Made by a program: the position numbers and the translations under genes. A model generated the notes under the pieces. It did no database searches. It was not told the DNA's origin and saw only the letters and a list, made by a program, of their open reading frames with translations. From NCBI GenBank assembly GCA_015068175.1, contig SVLA01000118.1, positions 1 to 6,540 of the forward strand: a DNA stretch of 6,540 nt, written 5' to 3'. Origin of the DNA: Oscillospiraceae bacterium (GTDB lineage Bacteria; Bacillota_A; Clostridia; Oscillospirales; Oscillospiraceae). The number at the start of each line of letters is the position of its first letter. Position 1 is the stretch's first letter. Positions 1 to 5,214 of the stretch are shown one piece after another.

Positions 1-413
1 ATGCCCCACTTTTTATTGTACAGCATCAAAACCGTGGCCCCCTCAAAGGAAGCAATGGTATGCCCGGAAGGGAAGGACGGATCGCCGGCCGCCGGGATCA
101 GCAGCGCAATGACCTTTCCGTGATGCCATAGCTGATAATCATAGGGCCGGATCCGGTCAAACAGCGGCTTCATCCCCAGATTGCACACCAGCAAACCCAG
201 CAGCAGAGCCAGACCCATCCGGACCCCGGCGCCCCGGTGCTTCTTGAAGATCAGCAGCGCTGCCGCCAGGAGGATCCAGAAGATCCCGCCGTCTGCCAGG
301 ACGGTAATGCCCGGCATGATGGTGTCCAGCAGGGGGCAGGTCCAATGGAGGCGGATCCAATCCAGGACCGGCAGATCGAAGCCTTCCGCCAGACGGGAGA
401 AAAAGGCATCCAT
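1..413 (-). CDS. PAP2-family membrane phosphatase (3' end beyond the window)
   Basis: This is the N-terminal 137 residues of a PAP2 (type 2 phosphatidic acid phosphatase) protein; the gene runs off the left edge. Such integral membrane enzymes remove phosphate from lipid phosphates such as phosphatidic acid or undecaprenyl pyrophosphate. Visible evidence is phosphatase motif 1, K-x6-RP (K82, R89, P90), and motif 2, PSGH (residues 115-118, with H118 the likely acid/base histidine). Motif 3, with the nucleophilic histidine, would lie outside the window. Hydrophobic segments are near residues 42-56 and 64-80. The start is ATG at 413, because GGAGG at 425-421 lies 7 bases upstream. The ATG shares one base with the TGA of the preceding gene (TGATG), so translation is probably coupled. 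It is the last visible gene of the operon that starts near 2554. Family is secure; substrate (undecaprenyl-PP or another lipid phosphate) cannot be told. Confidence 0.88.
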   Translation of the reverse strand, partial: MDAFFSRLAEGFDLPVLDWIRLHWTCPLLDTIMPGITVLADGGIFWILLAAALLIFKKHRGAGVRMGLALLLGLLVCNLGMKPLFDRIRPYDYQLWHHGKVIALLIPAAGDPSFPSGHTIASFEGATVLMLYNKKWG

Positions 414-1825
414 CAGGGAGCCTCCGGATCGTCATAGACCGGGTACAAAGTTCCGAAGGTCAGGACCTCGCCCTCCACCATCCGGAAATCCGTTTCAGAG
501 AAGGGGGTCATGATCAGCTTCAGGCTGCCGTCGGCTTCCAAACGGCCCCAACCCAGGAATTCCCCGTCAGGCCGGTCCTGGAGCATGGGCGCCGCAGGGG
601 TAGTATCTGCCACATCGGTGACAAAGCTGCCCAGGACCTCCCCATCGCATTCATAGTGGACCAGAACACTGGTGATCTCCTGCTGCAGATCGGCAAAGAT
701 CCGCTCCGTGGCCATATACTTGCCGGCATTGTTCTTGGTGAACATATAAGTCAGCTCAATGCTGATGACCTGCTTGTCGCCGTTGGAAACGCCTACCTGC
801 ATCTCGGCAAAAACCTTGGCAGAGAAGGTGTCCGGGCTGTAGCGGTAGAAATCCGTAACGGTGGCCGTATCTTCAATGAACCGATAGCTGACGCACTTTT
901 CCACCACCGGATCCTGGTCATTCAGCTCAATATAGGCAGGGGAGTTGGTCTCAAAGAACTGACGCAGCTCCGAAGCGCTCATTTTCCGGACGGAGAACTG
1001 CAGTTCCGCCTCAGCGGCCCGCAGGACCAATTGCCGCTCCTCCTCCGTCATGGCGGGGGAGGTTGGGATCTCCGTGGAGTAGATGCCGGTGACGGGATTC
1101 CGGTACAAGGGCAGGGAATCGTTATTTTCGTCCACCACCACCACGTCCGGCTCCATCAGCAGACCGTCAATATATTGCTGCACATAATGGTAGCCATCCA
1201 GATCTCCGGCGAGGTAATTCTCCGCCAGAGTCTCCACATACAGCACCGTGTAATCTTCATCCAGGGGAACACCGTTGATGTATACGGTATACCCCGGCAT
1301 TTTGTTGACGGTCACCGAATGGGTCCGCTCGCAGTATACTTCGATCTCGTCCAATGTCCACAGGGGGAAGGAACTGACGCCGTCATCGTAGGCGTAGGTG
1401 GTAAATACGGCGATCTCTTCCTTGCCCAGACGTACGCTGTAGCGCTTGCCGTCGGAAGTGCCGTCGGATACTTCCACATAGCGCAGTTTCCCGTCACCCA
1501 CCTTCCGCTCCATATACTCAGCAAAGGTACTGCGGCCTTCAAAATCGGTGCCTTTGAGTTTGGCCATGTCGTACAGCAATTCCCAATCCGGGTCCTCAAA
1601 CAGCAATTCGTAGATATTTTCCGCGGCCCGGTCTGGCTGCGCGCTCTCGTATTGCTCCAGCAGCATCCGCAAAGGCGTCATCAGGCACAGCGCCAGGATC
1701 ATCAGACCCAGCACCAAACCGAAAAATACGGTGTAGTACCGCAGGATCCGCCGGGGGATCCTGAACTTTTTCTTCGGCGCAGCCGCCGGCTCGGTATATT
1801 CTTCCATCAAAATCTCTTCGCTCAT
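413..1825 (-). CDS. Single-pass membrane protein of unknown function with a large outside domain (470 aa)
   Basis: I do not recognise a named family. The order is an acidic N-terminal tail, a basic stretch (K18-R29), one hydrophobic helix at about residues 30-50, then about 420 acidic residues, which predicts an N-in/C-out anchored protein. By pattern only, residues 60-165 and 260-385 look like two mixed alpha/beta units of the NTF2-like kind seen in TcaA/YvbJ-type proteins. They are separated by a short beta element with TVYINGVPLDE (180-190). Residues 388-466 (FLGW at 423-426, TLYPVY at 459-464) resemble a degenerate InlB-type B repeat. These fold assignments are inference. The start at 1825 is supported by GGGGAGGG at 1840-1833, 7 bases upstream and inside the previous gene. 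The ATG directly follows that gene's TAA, in the same frame. The stop overlaps the PAP2 start. A surface sensing, scaffolding or envelope-maturation role fits the context but is unproven. Confidence 0.85.
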   Translation of the reverse strand: MSEEILMEEYTEPAAAPKKKFRIPRRILRYYTVFFGLVLGLMILALCLMTPLRMLLEQYESAQPDRAAENIYELLFEDPDWELLYDMAKLKGTDFEGRSTFAEYMERKVGDGKLRYVEVSDGTSDGKRYSVRLGKEEIAVFTTYAYDDGVSSFPLWTLDEIEVYCERTHSVTVNKMPGYTVYINGVPLDEDYTVLYVETLAENYLAGDLDGYHYVQQYIDGLLMEPDVVVVDENNDSLPLYRNPVTGIYSTEIPTSPAMTEEERQLVLRAAEAELQFSVRKMSASELRQFFETNSPAYIELNDQDPVVEKCVSYRFIEDTATVTDFYRYSPDTFSAKVFAEMQVGVSNGDKQVISIELTYMFTKNNAGKYMATERIFADLQQEITSVLVHYECDGEVLGSFVTDVADTTPAAPMLQDRPDGEFLGWGRLEADGSLKLIMTPFSETDFRMVEGEVLTFGTLYPVYDDPEAP

Positions 1826-2554
1826 TTATTGACCCTCCCCGCCGGACAGACAGCAGGCATTTACCGCCCCGAATTCCGTCATGATATCGATCAAGTCCTG
1901 ATAAGTCGCGCCGGGATTCTCCCAGGAACCGCCGGTGGTGGTCACAAGGATCAGAGCGCCGTCCGCCCGCTGGCCCAACGCGGTCCGGGCGCCGTAAGCG
2001 GATGTGGCGTTCATCAGTCCTTCGTTAATTTTGCCGTTCATTACCAGGATCCTGCCGCAGCGGCCGCTGATCCCCATGGCCTGGGCATCGGCTTCGGATG
2101 CGGCCACCACCAATACACCGTCTGCCGTAAAGCCGGCATAGCAGCCGCCCTGATCCAGCGCAACACCGGCAGGCAGTTGGGGCATGACCCGCACCGTGGC
2201 GGTGAATTTGTCACCCACCACAGACTTGACCTCGGTGCCGATGGCGGAAACATCGGGCCGGATCTTCTGCGGATCCGAAACGGAATCCGGCAGCACGTCA
2301 GGAATGGTGCAGATGTAATCCACCATTTCCTGCCCCAGGAACCGGACAGGAATGTCCTTCGTTTCCGGCGATGCCATCAGCGCCATGGTCAGCCGGTCCC
2401 GCGCCGTTTCGGACGGCCCATGGAAGATCACGCCCAGTACCATATTTTGACAAAGAACGGCCAGGCCGAAAACCGCCGCCACCGCCAGCGCGCCTCGCAC
2501 CAAAACGGTCAGGATGACCCGCAGGATCTTTGAGTGTTCAGATCGTGTATTCAT
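1826..2554 (-). CDS. Membrane-anchored phosphodiester-glycosidase-like (NAGPA-type) protein, C-terminally short
   Basis: The 242-residue protein has one N-terminal membrane segment (about residues 20-43) and an outside domain. From about residue 130 the order resembles the NAGPA/phosphodiester glycosidase family, a group named for the enzyme that uncovers GlcNAc-1-phosphodiesters: GCYAGFTADGVLVVA, then GRILVMNGKI, then a strong match around SAYGARTALGQRADGALILVT (186-205) and a helix ending FGAVNA. The usual continuation is NLDGG plus a serine/threonine-rich stretch and a final beta region. Here it reads CCLSGGEGQ and stops, so the conserved Asp is Ser and the C-terminal end is missing. It may be inactive, or may work with another protein. 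The start is ATG 2554: GAGG lies 8 bases upstream and a clear promoter sits 34 bases upstream. The reading frame stays open back to 2707, but that extension crosses the promoter. First gene of the operon. Family call moderate; activity doubtful. Confidence 0.75.
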   Translation of the reverse strand: MNTRSEHSKILRVILTVLVRGALAVAAVFGLAVLCQNMVLGVIFHGPSETARDRLTMALMASPETKDIPVRFLGQEMVDYICTIPDVLPDSVSDPQKIRPDVSAIGTEVKSVVGDKFTATVRVMPQLPAGVALDQGGCYAGFTADGVLVVAASEADAQAMGISGRCGRILVMNGKINEGLMNATSAYGARTALGQRADGALILVTTTGGSWENPGATYQDLIDIMTEFGAVNACCLSGGEGQ

Positions 2555-2587
2555 AGTTCTTACCTCGCATGTGTTACGATGCTGTTG

Positions 2588-2616
2588 ATTATACCACATC
2601 CGGCCAAGGATGGAAA
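2588..2616 (-). promoter_or_regulatory. Sigma-A-type promoter of the three-gene envelope operon
   Basis: On the minus strand, a -35-like TTTCCA (2616-2611) is followed by a 17-base spacer and a perfect TATAAT (2593-2588). The -10 is preceded by TGG, an extended -10 element, which offsets the weak -35 (4 of 6 matches). The transcript should start near 2581, leaving a leader of about 27 bases with GAGG just before the ATG at 2554. This promoter also excludes the longer upstream start at 2707. Confidence 0.75.
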
Positions 2617-2692
2617 GAGGAAAATGCGAAATTTTGTCTCCCCCCCGGTAAAAAGGCCCCGTGGATGCCCAAGGGCGCTTCCGCCCGGCCCG

Positions 2693-2721
2693 TTGACTTC
2701 CGGCCACCCGGGTGATATACT
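2693..2721 (+). promoter_or_regulatory. Promoter of the MazG-like gene with a palindrome in its spacer
   Basis: TTGACT (2693-2698), a 17-base spacer and TATACT (2716-2721) form a near-consensus sigma-A promoter. It is followed by AAGGAGG (2741-2747) 5 bases before the ATG at 2753. The spacer contains a perfect 10-bp palindrome, CACCCGGGTG (2705-2714), adjoining the -10 box, where a repressor dimer could bind. Whether it is an operator or chance in GC-rich DNA cannot be decided here. The rest of the 2555-2752 intergenic region holds the divergent promoter at 2588-2616 and a small GC hairpin (GGGCG-CTTC-CGCCC, 2673-2686) that lies upstream of both transcripts. Confidence 0.78.
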
Positions 2722-2752
2722 ATACTGAAACACAGGAAACAAGGAGGCTCCT

Positions 2753-3076
2753 ATGACTGCCAACGAATATCAAACCCTGGCCATGACCACCCTGAATCCG
2801 GCCCTGGATAAAAAGGATGTGCTGATCAACGGCGTTATGGGCCTTTGCGGCGAAGCCGGTGAAGTCATCGACCTGGTGAAAAAGCACCTGGCCCAGGGCC
2901 ATGACCTGGACCGGGAGAAAATGATCAGGGAGCTGGGGGACGTGGCCTGGTACTTGGCCGAAACAGCCTATGCCCTGGATGTCCCGCTGGAGGAAGTATT
3001 CCGCCGCAATATCGAAAAGCTGAAGGAACGTTATCCCGAAGGCTTCGACCCCAACCGTTCCATCCACAGACCGTAA
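2753..3076 (+). CDS. MazG-like nucleoside triphosphate pyrophosphohydrolase (107 aa)
   Basis: A small all-alpha MazG-family enzyme, which typically hydrolyses nucleoside triphosphates to the monophosphate plus pyrophosphate in the cytoplasm as nucleotide-pool housekeeping. The metal-binding pattern is visible: GEAGE at residues 33-37 (E34, E37) and ELGD at 60-63 (E60, D63), followed by RRNIEKLKERYP (84-95), the family's typical last helix, and a GF turn. The length of about 100 residues fits the single-domain MazG-like group, not the two-domain MazG of E. coli. The start at 2753 has an ideal AAGGAGG 5 bases upstream and a strong promoter before it. It appears to be a one-gene transcript, ended by the hairpin at 3082-3106. 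The substrate (canonical versus damaged or modified dNTP) cannot be read from the sequence. Family assignment is confident. Confidence 0.92.
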   Translation: MTANEYQTLAMTTLNPALDKKDVLINGVMGLCGEAGEVIDLVKKHLAQGHDLDREKMIRELGDVAWYLAETAYALDVPLEEVFRRNIEKLKERYPEGFDPNRSIHRP

Positions 3077-3081
3077 AAATG

Positions 3082-3106
3082 ATCGCCACCCGGGCCGGGT
3101 GGCGAT
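3082..3106. terminator. Bidirectional intrinsic terminator between convergent genes
   Basis: A perfect 11-bp stem (ATCGCCACCCG paired with CGGGTGGCGAT) closes a 3-base loop (GGC). It lies 5 bases after the MazG-like stop codon and 4 bases before the nitroreductase stop on the other strand. On the minus strand it is followed by C and ATTTTTA, a fair U-tract. On the plus strand the tail is TTTCCTCATTT, which is weaker. It should therefore end both convergent transcripts, more efficiently for the nitroreductase. Confidence 0.87.
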
Positions 3107-3110
3107 TTCC

Positions 3111-3635
3111 TCATTTGTAGCTGACCAGGTGTTCCATCTGCTTTCGCTTCTTGGCCGGTACCCGGTCCTCCTTGGCGTACCCCAGGGTGATCACCAGCCG
3201 CACCGGCCGATCCAGACCGCAGATCCTGCGGATCTTTTCGTCATCCAGCCAGCCCAGCATGCAGGTCCCCAGGCCCAGATCTGCCGCGGCCAGCGTCAGA
3301 TGGGCGGCCGCAATGCCGATGTCCATACTGCGGTAATCGTTGCCTTTGACCTTGGCCCCCATGGCGGCGGACTTCACATACGCCTCCTCCGACAGCACCA
3401 GGATCACCGGGGCCTGGGCGGCAAATTTGTTCATGCCCATGCCCATGCAGGCGGCCGCCACCTGAGCAGCCGCCTCTCCGCGGCACACAGTCAGATGATA
3501 AGGCTGCCCGTTGCATGCGGAAGGGGAGAGTCGGAAGGCTTCCAGGATCGCCTCCAGCTTTTCCGGCTCCACGGGCCGGCTTTCGTCGTAACCGCGGCAG
3601 GAATACCGCGCCGCTGCCAATTGGGAAAAATTCAT
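3111..3635 (-). CDS. Nitroreductase-family FMN oxidoreductase (174 aa)
   Basis: A short nitroreductase-fold flavoprotein, expected to bind FMN as a dimer and to reduce nitro compounds, quinones or similar acceptors with NAD(P)H. Visible family marks are the phosphate-binding RYSCRGY at residues 10-16 (R10, S12, R14), SPSACNGQPYHL at 38-48 in place of the usual PSA-x-N-x-QPW, DIGIAAAHLTLAAADLGLGT (105-124) with GWL soon after, and LGYA near 151. The length of 174 is typical of the compact clostridial members. The start is ATG 3635 and not the in-frame ATG at 3668, because AAGGAGG (3648-3642) lies 6 bases before 3635. It is a single gene, divergent from the DUF523 gene and convergent with the MazG-like gene. 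Its own promoter is not clear; TATTAT/TATGAT near 3694-3686 on this strand are candidate -10 boxes without a good -35. Physiological substrate unknown. Confidence 0.9.
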   Translation of the reverse strand: MNFSQLAAARYSCRGYDESRPVEPEKLEAILEAFRLSPSACNGQPYHLTVCRGEAAAQVAAACMGMGMNKFAAQAPVILVLSEEAYVKSAAMGAKVKGNDYRSMDIGIAAAHLTLAAADLGLGTCMLGWLDDEKIRRICGLDRPVRLVITLGYAKEDRVPAKKRKQMEHLVSYK

Positions 3636-3661
3636 GTTCTGCCTCCTTGCAAAATAATTGT

Positions 3662-3690
3662 TGGACAAAATGACGGTATCATGGTATCAT
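3662..3690 (+). promoter_or_regulatory. Promoter of the DUF523-PHP unit
   Basis: TGGACA (3662-3667), a 17-base spacer and TATCAT (3685-3690), the latter preceded by TGG as an extended -10. Each hexamer matches the consensus at 5 of 6 positions. It sits in the 107-base gap between the divergent nitroreductase and DUF523 starts. The -10 and the spacer are made partly of the GGTATCAT tandem repeat. Confidence 0.62.
3675..3690. repeat. Tandem 8-bp repeat (GGTATCAT x2) in a divergent promoter region
   Basis: Two perfect head-to-tail copies of GGTATCAT lie at 3675-3682 and 3683-3690. The second copy supplies the -10 box of the rightward promoter. The complementary strand (ATGATACC twice) lies just upstream of the nitroreductase ribosome-binding site. 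It could bind a regulator, or it could be a small chance duplication. Confidence 0.6.
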
Positions 3691-3729
3691 AATAAACTGA
3701 TGAATAATGACGGAATTTGCGTTCCGTGA

Positions 3730-3745
3730 AAGGATGATTCTCTTG
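3730..3745 (+). promoter_or_regulatory. Ribosome-binding site that points to a TTG start
   Basis: AAGGA at 3730-3734 lies 8 bases before TTG at 3743. The nearest in-frame ATG (3734) overlaps the AAGGA itself, and the ATG at 3707 lacks a purine-rich site. The TTG start yields MKILVSACLLG, the classic N-terminus of DUF523 proteins. Confidence 0.65.
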
Positions 3746-4162
3746 AAGATCTTGGTAAGCGCCTGCCTCCTGGGCCAAAATTGCAAATACAACGGCGGCA
3801 ATAACCGCAGCCAGCGGGTCCTGGATTTTGTGGAAGGCCACGAAGTCATCCCCGTCTGCCCAGAAATGGCCGCCGGCCTGGGTACGCCCCGTCCCGCGGT
3901 GGAGATCGTCAACGGTCATGTCCGTACGGAAGCCGGCGTCAGCGTGGACGAGCCGTTGCGCCGCGCCGTGGCCGGGATCCTGGCAGAGATCCGGGATCTG
4001 GACATCGATTGCGCCATTCTCCAATCCCGCAGTCCCACCTGCGGCGTCAACCAGATCTATGACGGCACTTTCACCCGTACCCGGATCCGGGGTTCCGGCG
4101 TCCTGGCCCAGGCATTGAAAGATGCCGGCTATCGGGTCATCGATGTGGAAGATCTGCCTTGA
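3743..4162 (+). CDS. DUF523 / TudS-like [4Fe-4S] desulfidase-family protein (139 aa, TTG start)
   Basis: A full-length stand-alone DUF523 protein. A studied member, TudS, removes sulfur from 2-thiouracil using a [4Fe-4S] cluster held by three cysteines; whether this protein has the same substrate is not known. Signature segments are KILVSACLLG at the start with C8, NCKYNGGNNR (13-22), EVIPVCPE with C39, GTPRP (47-51), SRSPTCG (95-101) with C100, and IYDGTF (105-110). C8, C39 and C100 are the likely cluster ligands; C14 is an extra cysteine. It is not fused to DUF1722, unlike E. coli YbgA. The TTG start is chosen because the AAGGA site is correctly spaced only for it, and because the protein then begins exactly like its relatives; a start at ATG 3734 would add three residues. 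It is the first gene of a unit with the PHP gene 48 bases downstream. Family is very secure; activity is inferred. Confidence 0.92.
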   Translation: MKILVSACLLGQNCKYNGGNNRSQRVLDFVEGHEVIPVCPEMAAGLGTPRPAVEIVNGHVRTEAGVSVDEPLRRAVAGILAEIRDLDIDCAILQSRSPTCGVNQIYDGTFTRTRIRGSGVLAQALKDAGYRVIDVEDLP

Positions 4163-4210
4163 TCTTATCATGATCCTTCCCCAAATGCAACGAAAGATTG
4201 GAGTAACCCC

Positions 4211-5047
4211 ATGAAAATCTGCGATCTTCATACCCATTCCATTTATTCCGACGGTTCCTGGACACCGGCGCAGCTCATCCATGAGGCGGAGCGCATCGGT
4301 CTGGCAGCCATCGCCCTGACGGACCACAATACGGTGGCCGGCCTGCCGGCCTTCCTGGAGGCGGCCCGGGGCAGGGAAGTGGAGGCGGTCCCCGGTGTTG
4401 AATTTTCCTCCGACCATCACGGCACCGATGTCCACGTCCTGGGATTGTTTATTCAGCCGGCATATTATGACACCGTTACCGACCTGCTGGAAGAAATGCA
4501 GCGGCAGAAGGAGCAGTCCAATGTGGACCTGGTGGCGGCGCTGGCCCGGGACGGCTATGCGGTGGACTATCCGGCCCTGAAAGCCGCCACTCCCAATGGC
4601 CAGATCAACCGGGCCCATATCGCCACGGAACTGACCCGCCTGGGCTATACCGCATCCCGGCAGGAAGCCTTTGAGCGCCTGCTCCATCCGAAATGCGGCT
4701 ATTATCACCCCCCGAAGCGGCTGACGCCCTTCCAGATCATGGACTTTATCTGCTCCATCGGCGCGGTGCCGGTCTTGGCCCATCCTTATCTGACCCTCCC
4801 CGCCGGGGAGATCCCCGGCTTCCTGGAAGAGGCGGTGAAGCACGGCCTGCGGGCCATGGAGACCGTTTATGTGACCTACGATGAAGCCACCACCCGCATG
4901 GCCAAACAAACCGCGGCCGCGTTCGGTTTGCGGGAGAGCGGCGGCAGCGATTTCCACGGTGATAACAAGCCGGATATCGATTTGGGGGTCGGAAGAGGCG
5001 CTCTCCGGGTCCCCCTGACCTTCCTGGAGGAACTGAAGAGGGGATAA
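4211..5047 (+). CDS. PHP-domain metal-dependent phosphoesterase (278 aa)
   Basis: A complete PHP-domain protein of the YciV/TrpH/RNase AM-like type, the group that includes 3',5'-nucleoside bisphosphate phosphatases and 5'-3' exonucleases acting on short RNA. All expected metal-site motifs are visible: HTHSIYSDG (H7, H9, D14), LTDHNT (D38, H39), GVEFS (E64), VHVLG (H75), NRAHIA (H136), LAHP (H191) and GSDFHG (D247, H249). The region around residues 93-170 is the usual helical insertion. Length is normal for the family. GGAG at 4200-4203, 7 bases before the ATG, supports the start. It follows the DUF523 gene by 48 bases with no terminator, so the two are probably co-transcribed. A nucleotide or RNA-end turnover role is likely from the family; the exact substrate is open. 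Confidence 0.92.
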   Translation: MKICDLHTHSIYSDGSWTPAQLIHEAERIGLAAIALTDHNTVAGLPAFLEAARGREVEAVPGVEFSSDHHGTDVHVLGLFIQPAYYDTVTDLLEEMQRQKEQSNVDLVAALARDGYAVDYPALKAATPNGQINRAHIATELTRLGYTASRQEAFERLLHPKCGYYHPPKRLTPFQIMDFICSIGAVPVLAHPYLTLPAGEIPGFLEEAVKHGLRAMETVYVTYDEATTRMAKQTAAAFGLRESGGSDFHGDNKPDIDLGVGRGALRVPLTFLEELKRG

Positions 5048-5076
5048 AGGACCGGTTTTTATGGTACTTGGTAGAC

Positions 5077-5103
5077 ATAACGCCGAATAACGCCTCTTTT
5101 TTT
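5077..5103 (+). repeat. 10-base-spaced direct repeat followed by a T-tract, after the PHP gene
   Basis: ATAACGCC occurs at 5077-5084 and again at 5087-5094, one helical turn apart, followed by TC and seven T (5097-5103). No inverted repeat of useful length precedes the T-tract, so it is not a normal hairpin terminator. It could be a regulator site upstream of the RDD-gene promoter, or it could be neutral. The 167-base gap 5048-5214 otherwise holds only the promoter at 5134-5162. Confidence 0.45.
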
Positions 5104-5133
5104 GCAGAAAATCGTAAAACAAAGAAATAAGTG

Positions 5134-5162
5134 TAGATTTTTTCGGCAACCTTTGCTATAAT
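5134..5162 (+). promoter_or_regulatory. Extended -10 promoter of the RDD membrane protein gene
   Basis: A perfect TATAAT (5157-5162) preceded by TGC (extended -10) lies 17 bases after a poor -35, TAGATT (5134-5139, 3 of 6). The region just upstream (about 5095-5139) is AT-rich, as in many Firmicute promoters. An in-frame ATG overlaps this -10 box at 5161, which rules it out as the translation start. Confidence 0.68.
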
Positions 5163-5214
5163 GTGCAATAGCATGGCCGATTGCGCCCATCTCCTTCGGA
5201 AGGAACGAAAACCC

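Noticed and set aside
656..2533. A 625-codon open frame on the plus strand, antisense to the first two operon genes
   Set aside because: It has no ribosome-binding site or family motif, and its His/Gln/Gly-rich composition is typical of the complement of GC-rich coding DNA. The minus-strand genes have motifs, membrane helices and proper starts.
2655..2690. GC-rich hairpin between the divergent promoters (GGGCG-CTTC-CGCCC, flanked by GGCC) as a riboswitch or terminator
   Set aside because: It lies upstream of both predicted transcription starts, so neither transcript would carry it, and there is no T-tract. It may be a relic or chance in GC-rich DNA.
2555..2707. Upstream extension of the glycosidase-like gene to an ATG at 2707
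   Set aside because: The extension crosses a strong promoter and has no ribosome-binding site; the ATG at 2554 has both and is followed directly by a membrane-anchor sequence.
2743..2752. AGGAG-CTCCT inverted repeat over the MazG-like ribosome-binding site as a translation switch
   Set aside because: The arms would leave a one-base loop, too small to fold, and no larger structure supports it.
3632..5149. A 505-codon minus-strand open frame across the DUF523 and PHP genes
   Set aside because: It is a shadow of two well-recognised plus-strand genes, with no motif or start site of its own.
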